Assembly (NCBI RefSeq): GCF_009858175.1
Contig: NZ_CP047393.1
Location: 1,178,001-1,242,000 of the forward strand
Direction: 5' to 3'
DNA length: 64,000 bases
DNA from: Pontibacillus sp. HMF3514
GTDB lineage: Bacteria > Bacillota > Bacilli > Bacillales > BH030062
The notes beneath the pieces are model-generated. The model was not told the origin of the DNA and searched no databases. It was given only the letters and a program-made list of their open reading frames with translations. A program made the translations under genes and the position numbers. Below, piece by piece: positions 35,338 through 43,753 of this stretch (positions within the stretch are counted from its first letter, which is position 1; each line of letters begins with the position of its first letter).

Positions 35338-36941
35338 CAGTAACGAAAACTAAAAAAGTACCTCCTCATGCCAAAAGAACTATAGAAGGTTTAAGAGATA
35401 CTGGGTATGATTTTAATACAGCAATAGCTGATATAATTGATAACTCTATCGCCGCTAATGCCTCTTTAATAAATATTGATTCAGAGATGGACTTCGAAGG
35501 AAATATAACAATTTACATATGTGATAATGGTACTGGCATGTCAGAAGAGGGTCTCGATAAGGCAATGACATATGGTTCACCAGAAAGAAACAATCCTAAA
35601 AGTTTAGGTAAATTTGGGTTAGGATTAAAAACTTCATCTACTTCATTTTGTAGAAGGTTGTCAGTTACTACTAGAAACGAAGAATCCGAAGGTATCTATA
35701 AGGCTTGTTGGGATTTAGATCATGTAGGTGATGTAGGGGATTGGGAACTGCTTTATTTGGAACCTACAAATGAAGAACTTGAATTACTTTATAAAACTGC
35801 AAAAGGTAATTCAGGTACAGTAGTTACATGGGAAAAAGTTGATAGATTATTGAAAGATTATCAAGACCCAGGAGGCACCTATGCAAGAAGAGCTATGGAT
35901 AAGTTAATAGCAAGTTTGAAAGAACATATTGCCATGGTTTATCAAAGGTTCTTAGATAATAATAATCCAACTGCTGAGAATGTAAGTATATTTGTACAAG
36001 GTGAAGAAATAGAGGCTTGGGATCCATTTTGTACTCAAGAAGAAAATACAGAATTAGTAGGAGAGCATACTCAAAACGTGGAATTTGAGGATGGTACTCA
36101 AACTTCATTTACAGTTAAAGCATATGTTTTACCAAGGAAAGAAGAATTTTCAACAGAAGAAAGTTGGAAGAATGCTAAACTCAGAAATGATTTGCAAGGA
36201 TTTTATATCTATAGAGAGAACAGATTGATTCATTTTGGTAACTGGTTAGGGATGTTTTCTAATGAACCTCACGGTACTCTTCTTAGAGTTGAATTTTCAT
36301 TCGATTACTTAATGGATGAAGCATTTGATGTAGATATAAAAAAATCAAGAGTTTTGTTAAATAGAGATTTGTTTGATTGGTTAAAGAAGGAATTTCTTCC
36401 AGCACCAAGAAGAGCTGCTAATGATAGATATAGAGTAGGAAAAAAACAAAATGTTAAAAGTGCTTCTAAGAATGCTCACACTACATCAAATGTAAGCATT
36501 GGTAACCATGAGAAAGAAGTTCAGATATCTAATGTAGAAGTAACTAATAAAGAAAATAATAATGCTGAGGTAACGAACTCAAAAGGTAAAGTTCACATTA
36601 ATTTACCAATTTTAGATCCAGTAAAAGATGGGGAATTCCATGTATCTGCAGTAGACTCAATTGAAGATGGGGTTTTATGGGAGCCTGCATTAATTGGTAA
36701 ACATCATGCTGTAAGAATAAATACAAATCATGATTATTACCAAAAAGTGTATCTTCCCAATTTAAACTCTGGTGTTACTATACAAGGGATGGATTCTCTG
36801 CTGTGGGCAATATGTGAAGCTGAATTAGGCACAATAAATGAAGATACTAAGTTTTACTTACGAGAATTAAGGATTGAAGTGTCCAGAATTTTAAGAAGGT
36901 TGGTTCAGGATCTCCCCGAACCTGAATTAGAAGATGAGTAA
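35334..36941 (+). CDS. MORC/MutL-like GHKL ATPase
   Basis: A 535-residue protein. The Bergerat ATP-binding fold is clear: N-box DIIDNSIAANA near residue 31 (with Asp where many members have the catalytic Glu), G1 DNGTGMSEEG near 63, G2 LGKFGLGLKTSS near 91, and G3 SGTVVTW near 159. A S5-like transducer region and a low-complexity Asn-rich stretch near 390-420 follow. Such ATPases clamp on DNA and act with nucleases. In predicted restriction systems related MORC-like ATPases occur with SNF2, HNH, Vsr and 5mC-methyltransferase genes, as here. The ATG overlaps the previous stop and the next gene overlaps its own stop. Confidence 0.85.
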   Translation: MTVTKTKKVPPHAKRTIEGLRDTGYDFNTAIADIIDNSIAANASLINIDSEMDFEGNITIYICDNGTGMSEEGLDKAMTYGSPERNNPKSLGKFGLGLKTSSTSFCRRLSVTTRNEESEGIYKACWDLDHVGDVGDWELLYLEPTNEELELLYKTAKGNSGTVVTWEKVDRLLKDYQDPGGTYARRAMDKLIASLKEHIAMVYQRFLDNNNPTAENVSIFVQGEEIEAWDPFCTQEENTELVGEHTQNVEFEDGTQTSFTVKAYVLPRKEEFSTEESWKNAKLRNDLQGFYIYRENRLIHFGNWLGMFSNEPHGTLLRVEFSFDYLMDEAFDVDIKKSRVLLNRDLFDWLKKEFLPAPRRAANDRYRVGKKQNVKSASKNAHTTSNVSIGNHEKEVQISNVEVTNKENNNAEVTNSKGKVHINLPILDPVKDGEFHVSAVDSIEDGVLWEPALIGKHHAVRINTNHDYYQKVYLPNLNSGVTIQGMDSLLWAICEAELGTINEDTKFYLRELRIEVSRILRRLVQDLPEPELEDE

Positions 36942-37764
36942 CATTGATGTTTTCAATATATTAAATAAACTACAAATGAATTATGATGTAAACCTTGAAG
37001 TAAAAAACTTATCCCCTCTTGAAATCAGACCAACTGATTTGGAAAAGGGAGAAGGTTTTATGCTTAGATTAATGATTGATTGGAGAAGTATCTCCGCAGA
37101 ATTTATTCCCGATAATTTTTCGGCTAAATTAATTCAAACAATGGGGAGAACCACAAATAAAAACGTATTTAATGTTATAGCTAGAAAAGTGTTAGAAGAC
37201 CAAAAAAAAATAGATATGAAGATTAACCATAAGGACGTGAGTCCTATATCATCCACTTTATGGGATGATCATTGGTCTCTCATGGAGCTAAAGGTTGAAA
37301 ATCACAATATTATCGTTAATGAAAAAACAGTAGAAACAATTGAGGATAAGTTATTTGATGTAGGGAATGATTTATTGGGATTAATTTTATCACTACTTCC
37401 TCTTGATTATTCTCGAGATATAGAGTTTGAATTATTGCCAGAGGGTGCTGTTTCGCGCGTGAAAGTTAATAAATATGAAAGATCTCCTGCTAATAGACAA
37501 GCATGTATAGCCATACATGGTACAGTATGCAAGGTTTGTGAATTTGATTTTGAATCTATGTATGGGAGAGAATTAGGGAAAGGGTATATTCATGTACATC
37601 ACTTAACTCCAATATCTGAAATGGGGGAAGGCTATATAATTAATCCAACTACTGATTTAGTACCTATTTGCCCTAACTGTCACGCAATGATTCATAGAAG
37701 GAATCCACCTTATAGTATAAGTGATTTAAAATCGATAATAAGATCTAATAAAATATATAAATAG
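36934..37764 (+). CDS. HNH endonuclease of the GHKL/SNF2 system
   Basis: A 276-residue protein. The N-terminal ~190 residues are an unassigned alpha/beta region. The C-terminal zinc HNH domain has CKVC near 197, YIHVHHLTPISEMG near 219 and CPNCHAMIHRRNPPYS near 245, all ligands and the catalytic His present. It overlaps the GHKL gene by eight bases, so it is translationally coupled and is the likely DNA-cutting subunit of the system. Codon use is AT-rich like its neighbours. Confidence 0.85.
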   Translation: MSNIDVFNILNKLQMNYDVNLEVKNLSPLEIRPTDLEKGEGFMLRLMIDWRSISAEFIPDNFSAKLIQTMGRTTNKNVFNVIARKVLEDQKKIDMKINHKDVSPISSTLWDDHWSLMELKVENHNIIVNEKTVETIEDKLFDVGNDLLGLILSLLPLDYSRDIEFELLPEGAVSRVKVNKYERSPANRQACIAIHGTVCKVCEFDFESMYGRELGKGYIHVHHLTPISEMGEGYIINPTTDLVPICPNCHAMIHRRNPPYSISDLKSIIRSNKIYK

Positions 37765-37878
37765 TTAAAAATTATATATTCTAATTTTTAAGTGATTACA
37801 TGTTTGAATAGTTAAAAATCAAGTGTGTAATCACTAGTTTTCTAAAACTAATATACTTATACATCATTACCATAATAA

Positions 37879-38178
37879 TTAGATAATATCTGTATCATTT
37901 AAATAATCATAAATTCTCACTTTTTCAGCTTTACTTATACCTTTTAGAAATTGTAAATTAAATTCATTTTTTATATTTTCTATACTATAAAGTAATATAA
38001 TATCTGCTTTATTGGCTTCAATGCCAATTGATAGGTCTATTAACCTTTCTGATTCATCTAGACTATCTACAAAGCCATTTACTAATTCCAAATCTTTTTT
38101 GTTTATAAAAACCTTCAGTTCTTCTATTTTCTTTTGTATATTACTGTCTTCTTGACAATATATAACCACCCGATTCAT
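37879..38178 (-). CDS. Small resolvase-N-terminus-like protein inside the GHKL system
   Basis: A 99-residue protein transcribed against its neighbours. NRVVIYCQEDSN at the start and KADIILLYSIENI near residue 58 resemble the N-terminal strand pattern of serine recombinases, but the catalytic Ser-containing motif is not evident and no DNA-binding tail is present. A good AGGGGGA site lies eight bases before the ATG, so it is probably a real gene. It is divergent from the methyltransferase gene with 98 bases between. It could be a small control protein or a decayed recombinase. Confidence 0.5.
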   Translation of the reverse strand: MNRVVIYCQEDSNIQKKIEELKVFINKKDLELVNGFVDSLDESERLIDLSIGIEANKADIILLYSIENIKNEFNLQFLKGISKAEKVRIYDYLNDTDII

Positions 38179-38276
38179 TGTTATATTCCCCCTAAAAAAT
38201 CGAATTTAAAAATACGAATAAATTAAAGTTTCTGATATACTTAATATAAAGTATCAACTTACGGAAGGAAATAATA

Positions 38277-39263
38277 ATGTCATATGATTTTATAGATTTG
38301 TTTGCAGGAATAGGCGGAATGAGGTTAGCTTTTGAACCTTATGGAAGATGCGTATTTTCATGTGAATGGGATACAAAAGCTCAAGAGACCTATGAAAAAA
38401 ACTTTGGAGACAAGCCTGTAGGTGATATAAAGAAAATAGACGAAAAAGCTGTTCCTGGACATGATATTCTACTAGCAGGATTCCCATGTCAGCCATTTTC
38501 TCTTGCTGGAGTCTCAAAGAAAAAAAGCCTAGGTAAAGAACATGGATTTTTAGATGAAACACAAGGAACTCTGTTTTTTGACATTGCTAGAATTTTAAAA
38601 GAAAAGCAACCTCAAGCCTTCCTTTTAGAGAATGTAAAAAATTTAAGAACTCATGACAAAGGAAAGACATTCAATAAAATTATGAAGGTCTTAGAAGAAG
38701 AGCTAGGTTATACCGTATATGCTAAAGTTCTTAATGCTAAAGGATTAGTTCCTCAAAGAAGAGAAAGAATATATATTGTAGGTTTTAAAAAGCCTATAAA
38801 ATTTAATTTTCCAGATATACCTGAAAATGGTCCTGCTATTATCTCTATTTTACAAAAAAATGTAGATCCGAAGTACACTTTATCTGATAAACTGTGGGAA
38901 TACCTTAAATCTTATAAAGAAAAACATTCTAAAAAGGGGAATGGTTTTGGATATGGATTGGCAGATTTAGATAGCTTTAGTAGAACACTCTCAGCAAGGT
39001 ATCATAAAGACGGATCTGAAATTCTTATACCACAAAAAGGGAGAAACCCAAGAAAACTTACCCCAAGGGAATGTGCAAGGCTTCAAGGGTTTCCTGATAG
39101 CTTTGAAATCCCAGTAAGTAATACAGCTGCATATAAACAGTTTGGTAATAGTGTCCCTGTTCCTGTGGTAAAAAAAGTTGCAGAACAAATTATACATGCA
39201 TTGGAAAGAAATGAAACTATACAGACTGATATTGATATTAAAAAGAATGCTGTTGTAGATTAG
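38277..39263 (+). CDS. DNA (cytosine-5-)-methyltransferase
   Basis: A 328-residue 5mC methyltransferase with all main motifs: I DLFAGIGGMRLAFE, IV GFPCQPFSLAG (catalytic Cys near 69), VI ENVKN, VIII QRRERIYIVG, IX RKLTPRECARLQGFP and X QFGNSVPVPV. It would protect host sites against the neighbouring GHKL/HNH/SNF2 nuclease. Its own promoter region lies between it and the divergent small gene. ATG 38277 follows GGAAGGA. The Vsr gene follows convergently. The recognition sequence cannot be read from sequence. Confidence 0.93.
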   Translation: MSYDFIDLFAGIGGMRLAFEPYGRCVFSCEWDTKAQETYEKNFGDKPVGDIKKIDEKAVPGHDILLAGFPCQPFSLAGVSKKKSLGKEHGFLDETQGTLFFDIARILKEKQPQAFLLENVKNLRTHDKGKTFNKIMKVLEEELGYTVYAKVLNAKGLVPQRRERIYIVGFKKPIKFNFPDIPENGPAIISILQKNVDPKYTLSDKLWEYLKSYKEKHSKKGNGFGYGLADLDSFSRTLSARYHKDGSEILIPQKGRNPRKLTPRECARLQGFPDSFEIPVSNTAAYKQFGNSVPVPVVKKVAEQIIHALERNETIQTDIDIKKNAVVD

Positions 39264-39403
39264 TGAACCCTATATAAAGGTTGCACGTTGCACAATTTTT
39301 ATTGTGTTATGACTTTTTTGTAGAGGATTTCGCCAATATCAATAGCTTAGTCTATAAATAAAGTAATTCGCTTAAATAATCTACTTATAATTTTGATTAT
39401 TGA

Positions 39404-39856
39404 TCATTGTTTAATTTTAATGTAACTCTTTATCTCTTCCCGCTTTTTCGCTTCTTCAATAAACTCCACAATCGAATTCACAGTCAAAGTCAAATTTTTT
39501 CTAATATCGTGCTCCCAGACCCTCAACAGATGCCAACCATTATTTAAATAATGGTTGTTTACCTCTTCGTCTCTTTCCTTATTCCTCTTAAGCTTATGAA
39601 ACCAAAACTCTTGATTGTTTTTAGGCATATTAGCATGGAGCTCACAACCGTGCCAAAAACAAGAGTCTAAGAAGATAACTATTTTATATTTTTTTATAGC
39701 TATATCAGGACTACCAAATAGTGATTGTACGTTTTTACGAAATCTATAACCTCGTCTCCATAATTCTTTAGATACTTGATTCTCTATAGAGGTATCTTTG
39801 CTTTTAATAGCACGCATATTTTTTTGGCGAGTTGATTTGGAGTGAACGTCTGCCAT
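39404..39856 (-). CDS. vsr: Very short patch repair endonuclease Vsr
   Basis: A 150-residue Vsr family nuclease. KSTRQKNMRAIKSKDTSIE is the typical opening, the metal-site Asp lies in GSPDIA, and the zinc/His cluster in FLDSCFWHGCELH is intact. It nicks beside T:G mismatches that arise when 5-methylcytosine deaminates. It converges with the methyltransferase gene across 140 bases. In this gene group Vsr may act only in repair or may be part of the nuclease system. Confidence 0.93.
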   Translation of the reverse strand: MADVHSKSTRQKNMRAIKSKDTSIENQVSKELWRRGYRFRKNVQSLFGSPDIAIKKYKIVIFLDSCFWHGCELHANMPKNNQEFWFHKLKRNKERDEEVNNHYLNNGWHLLRVWEHDIRKNLTLTVNSIVEFIEEAKKREEIKSYIKIKQ

Positions 39857-40127
39857 AAAATTCTCCTCTAATACTCTAATAGATGATATTTTTAATATTA
39901 TACCTTTGGTGGAATGTTATAAAACTTAATGTAAATCAATACTCGAACGTATGTTTGTGTGGTATAATCTATTATAGATAAAAGGAATATATTTTATACT
40001 TTCATTACTTAAATTTTGCTCTGAAATCAGTTATAATATCAAGATGTTCGTTAACTGATACGATAAGTTTTTAAATACACACAATGGTGATTTAGATAGA
40101 TTAGAAAAGTATGGAGGTGCTGTTGAG

Positions 40128-41381
40128 ATGGGATTGGGAGAACAACAGTTCAACTTTATAGACTTGTTTGCCGGGTGTGGGGGATTTAGTGAAGGTTTCT
40201 ATCAAGCTGGCTTTAGAGCATTGGCTCACGTTGAAATCGATTCTCATGCTTGTGAAACAATTAAAGAACGTATGCGCTATTATGGTTATAGTGAGGAAGA
40301 AATTCAGGCTTCCGTACTTAATGAAGACTTGACAGATCCAGGGATTAAGTTTCAACTGGCTAACTTAGTTGAAGAACAAGACGTGGATATTGTGGTTGGT
40401 GGACCACCATGCCAATCCTTTTCATCATTAGGACGTGCTAAGGATCCGGATTCAATGAAACATGATCCGAGGAATTTCTTGTTTGAAAACTATATAGATA
40501 TTATCAATTATTTTAATCCTAAAATTTTCGTTTTTGAAAATGTAAAAGGGATTTTAAATGCAAATGTAAATGATGAACGAATCATAGATACTATACTCGA
40601 CCGTATGTCTGAGAACTACAAGGTGACCAAAGACTTAAAGAAAATTGTTCTGAATTCTGTAAACTATGGTGTCCCACAAACACGTGAACGTGTCATTATA
40701 GTCGGAGTTCGTCATGATCTAACTGTGACACCAGAAGAGATTTATGAATCGATTGAGTACACACATCATGATGTGAATGGATTCCCTGATGAAAGTCTTG
40801 AATCATATGTAACCGTTGGAGAGGCGATCAGTGATCTTCCTAAGCTACGACCAGGAGAAGGCGCTGAACAGTTTGATTTTAAACCTGAAGCGTTGAATCG
40901 ATATACGAAAAAGCTAAGAGATCCTGAGTTTGGATATCTTTATAATCATTATGCTCGTGGACATAATGAGCAAGATATGGAACGTTACAGACTAATGAGT
41001 AAAAACCTATGGACACTAGGGGAACTGTATGAAAATGTTCCAAGCTTGGTCCATGCGAAAAAACGCTTATTTAATAATAGCTATGTTGTTCAACAAAAGG
41101 ACAAACCTGGGCGTACTATTATTGCGCATCTGTATAAGGATGGAAACCAGTTTATTCATCCCGACCACACGCAGGCGAGGACTTTTACCGTTAGAGAAGC
41201 TGCCCGTATTCAGTCTTTTCCAGATGATTTTAAATTCATGGGATCCCGTACGCAGCAGTATAAGCAAGTAGGAAATGCTGTGCCTCCTTTAATGGCAAAA
41301 CAGATAGCCGAGAGTATCAAAAAGTATTTGATGCAGATTGAGGAAACCAATGATGTAAGGAGTAAGACAAATGCTTTTTAA
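40128..41381 (+). CDS. DNA (cytosine-5-)-methyltransferase M1 of a LlaJI-like system
   Basis: A 417-residue 5mC methyltransferase. Motif I is DLFAGCGGFSEGFYQAGF, motif IV GGPPCQSFSSLG with the catalytic Cys, motif VI FENVKGI, motif VIII QTRERVIIVG, and the C-terminal motifs are REAARIQSFPDDF and QVGNAVPPLMAKQ. It is the first of two tandem methyltransferases followed by McrB/McrC-type genes, the layout of LlaJI, where two enzymes methylate the two strands of an asymmetric site. GGAGGTG lies nine bases before the ATG. It overlaps the next gene by 11 bases. Confidence 0.93.
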   Translation: MGLGEQQFNFIDLFAGCGGFSEGFYQAGFRALAHVEIDSHACETIKERMRYYGYSEEEIQASVLNEDLTDPGIKFQLANLVEEQDVDIVVGGPPCQSFSSLGRAKDPDSMKHDPRNFLFENYIDIINYFNPKIFVFENVKGILNANVNDERIIDTILDRMSENYKVTKDLKKIVLNSVNYGVPQTRERVIIVGVRHDLTVTPEEIYESIEYTHHDVNGFPDESLESYVTVGEAISDLPKLRPGEGAEQFDFKPEALNRYTKKLRDPEFGYLYNHYARGHNEQDMERYRLMSKNLWTLGELYENVPSLVHAKKRLFNNSYVVQQKDKPGRTIIAHLYKDGNQFIHPDHTQARTFTVREAARIQSFPDDFKFMGSRTQQYKQVGNAVPPLMAKQIAESIKKYLMQIEETNDVRSKTNAF

Positions 41382-42927
41382 ACATGTTTCAGAAGAATCT
41401 GCTAAGGAGCGAAAAAAGTTCTTTCTTGAAAAGATCAACATGATTATTCGTATGGTAGAAGAGTATTGCAGTTTGCATGATACTAATGTGAATCAATATG
41501 AACCGGATTCAAACAAGGCTGCCATTGAATTGAATGAGATGGGGATACTTGATTCAAAGAAAGACGATTTAACGCAGTTAAGAAAGACTATTGGTGCTCC
41601 TGAGTATGAACGTCTATTGCAGGTTCTATCTTATTACCACGATCATAAAGAACAGATGAATCATCTGTTGAAAAAGTTCTATAATAGCTATCGTTCTGAG
41701 CTTCAGAGAAAGACCAGAGAAAAGGAATCTTTTACAGTCGCAGATTTTTTTGCAGGAGCAGGCGGATTGAGCTTAGGGTTCTCTCAGGAAGGATTTAGGA
41801 TTGAACTGGCAAATGAAATTGATGAGTTGAGTGCTAAAAGTTATGAATTCAATCATCCTGAAGTTCCGAACCATAAAATCATTAATGACGATATAAAAAA
41901 CATTGTTGATCATATGGAAGATTATATCGATACGGATATTGATGTTGTGATCGGTGGACCTCCATGCCAATCTTTCAGTACCGCAAACCAACAGAGAATC
42001 ATTGAGGATCCACGTAATGTTCTCTATAAGCATTTCGTACGTGCAGTAGAGAAGATTAAACCTAAGTTTGTGATTATGGAGAATGTTAAGGGGATGAAGA
42101 AAGTAGCTGACCAGGTTGTCGAGGACTTTCATAGAATCCAGGTAGATGTGGATGGAGAAGATGTTCACTACAACATGGACTATAAAATCTTCAGCTCCTA
42201 TGATTTCAGTGTCCCCCAGAATAGAGAGCGCTTGATTTACATCGGTGTTCGGTCTGATGTCGAAAAAACGATTGATATTAATTATGACAAGATCGCAGCT
42301 GATATTATGGAACAAACAGAAGGAACTCCTCGTTACGCTCTAAAGGATGCTCTTGATCAAATCAAGCCCCTTGAGTCCGGCGAAATGAAGAACATGACTG
42401 AAAAGGATAGTGAAATATCAGGCAAAAAAGTAGCTGGTAATGAGTATGGATCGAACGATTACCTAGATCTCATTAACGGAGGAGAACATTATCCGATTGT
42501 TTTCAATCATAAAGCTCGTTATGCTAATGAGAATAACCTTCAGATCTATGGACGAATGGATCAAGGAGACGACAGTACCAGTGAACGGATTGCTGACATT
42601 ATGCCTTATAAGCACCGTAGTCATATCTTTAAGGATAAGTATTTTAAACTAGTGGCTGACAAACCTTCTCGTACGATTACAGCTCATATGAAAATGGATT
42701 GTCATTCTCATATTCACCCAACGCAAGTTCGTAGTCTTACCCCGAGAGAAGCAGCGCGAGTTCAATCGTTTCCGGATGATTTTGTGTTTTTAGGCCCTTA
42801 CCTGAAAACATACATGCAAATTGGTAATGCTGTCCCCCCTCTTATGGCTAGAGGGTTTGCCGCAGTTATCAAGAAATACTTGGAGCGTTTAAAGAAAACA
42901 TCAGAACAAATTGAATTAAGCTTATAG
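41371..42927 (+). CDS. DNA (cytosine-5-)-methyltransferase M2 of a LlaJI-like system
   Basis: A 518-residue 5mC methyltransferase with a ~125-residue N-terminal helical extension before motif I (DFFAGAGGLSLGFSQEGF). Motif IV is IGGPPCQSFSTANQ, VI MENVKGM, VIII QNRERLIYIG, and the C-terminal motifs are SLTPREAARVQSFP and QIGNAVPPLMARG. It overlaps M1 and is followed by a terminator hairpin. With M1 it would mark both strands of a non-palindromic target, protecting it from the McrBC-like nuclease downstream. Confidence 0.93.
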   Translation: MLFKHVSEESAKERKKFFLEKINMIIRMVEEYCSLHDTNVNQYEPDSNKAAIELNEMGILDSKKDDLTQLRKTIGAPEYERLLQVLSYYHDHKEQMNHLLKKFYNSYRSELQRKTREKESFTVADFFAGAGGLSLGFSQEGFRIELANEIDELSAKSYEFNHPEVPNHKIINDDIKNIVDHMEDYIDTDIDVVIGGPPCQSFSTANQQRIIEDPRNVLYKHFVRAVEKIKPKFVIMENVKGMKKVADQVVEDFHRIQVDVDGEDVHYNMDYKIFSSYDFSVPQNRERLIYIGVRSDVEKTIDINYDKIAADIMEQTEGTPRYALKDALDQIKPLESGEMKNMTEKDSEISGKKVAGNEYGSNDYLDLINGGEHYPIVFNHKARYANENNLQIYGRMDQGDDSTSERIADIMPYKHRSHIFKDKYFKLVADKPSRTITAHMKMDCHSHIHPTQVRSLTPREAARVQSFPDDFVFLGPYLKTYMQIGNAVPPLMARGFAAVIKKYLERLKKTSEQIELSL

Positions 42928-42933
42928 TAGTTG

Positions 42934-42965
42934 AACCTTCGCATTTTATATGTGAAGGTTTTTTT
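42934..42965 (+). terminator. Terminator after the two methyltransferase genes
   Basis: AACCTTCGCA pairs with TGTGAAGGTT across a short AT loop, followed by seven T. It separates the methyltransferase unit from the nuclease unit, which could allow methylation to be established first. Confidence 0.8.
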
Positions 42966-43046
42966 ATGAAGGTGATGCTAATAATGGAAGTTATCGAATT
43001 ATGTTAAAATTAACAAGCCAAGATTAAATAACAAGGAGACTTATAT

Positions 43047-43711
43047 ATGAGAATCATTTCATTTATTAAACAGCTTAGTTTAACAAATGTCGGAAGATCT
43101 GGGATGAATGATAGGTACTTCCTTTTCCCTCAAAAAGATGATGACGTAATAAAAGCTTTCTTCACCCGAGGTCACTCAGAAGAATTTGAGGTTATTGATA
43201 AGGAGACTTTGGAGGTTTATAAGTTGAAGGTTACATTCCCTAAGAACGGTGAATGTCGCATTACCAAGTTTGGTGACTATGTTAGGAATAAGAATTTGTA
43301 TGCAGGAGATGAATTAATCTTGGAAAAAAGGAGTGAAGGGATGGGGGGAATAGAATACTTTATCGACTATATTAGATATGAAACACGCATTATTCTAAGA
43401 TACAACCGGAATACTAAAGCCTATTACACTTGGAATCAAGAACGATTTCACTCTTTTTTCCCTGACTTGCCACAGAATGTTCGAGTAAAGGATAAAGATA
43501 ACTTCATAAATATAGAAATATCTTTTAAGGATTCTATAATGTTGAGGGCAAATGCCAAAGAAAAAACACCAGTTTACCATTTGGAGGGGTAAGCCACTTT
43601 TCTGATCAAGAAGCATTAAAGCAAATTATCTTGGAAAAGGAAAACGATGGAACATACCGCTTGTATAAACCGTTTGAATGGAAGTTTCATGATATTGAAA
43701 CATTTAAATAA
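43047..43711 (+). CDS. B3/EcoRII-N-like DNA-binding protein, frameshifted near the C-terminus
   Basis: The uninterrupted frame runs to 43592 (181 residues). NVGRSGMNDRYFLFPQKDD and GDYVRNKNLYAGDELIL resemble the EcoRII-N/B3-like pseudobarrel seen in restriction proteins. The stop at 43590-43592 follows GGGG (43586-43589). In the -1 frame the protein continues VSHFSDQEALKQIILEKEN ... to a natural stop at 43709-43711, giving about 221 residues. One missing G explains the break. It lies between M2 and the McrB-like gene and probably supplies sequence recognition to the nuclease. It could be a separate DNA-reading subunit; LlaJI-type McrB proteins usually carry this domain themselves. Confidence 0.65.
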
Positions 43712-43753
43712 TTTAAATAGATGAATTAATTACATAGAATAAGGAGCATAAAC

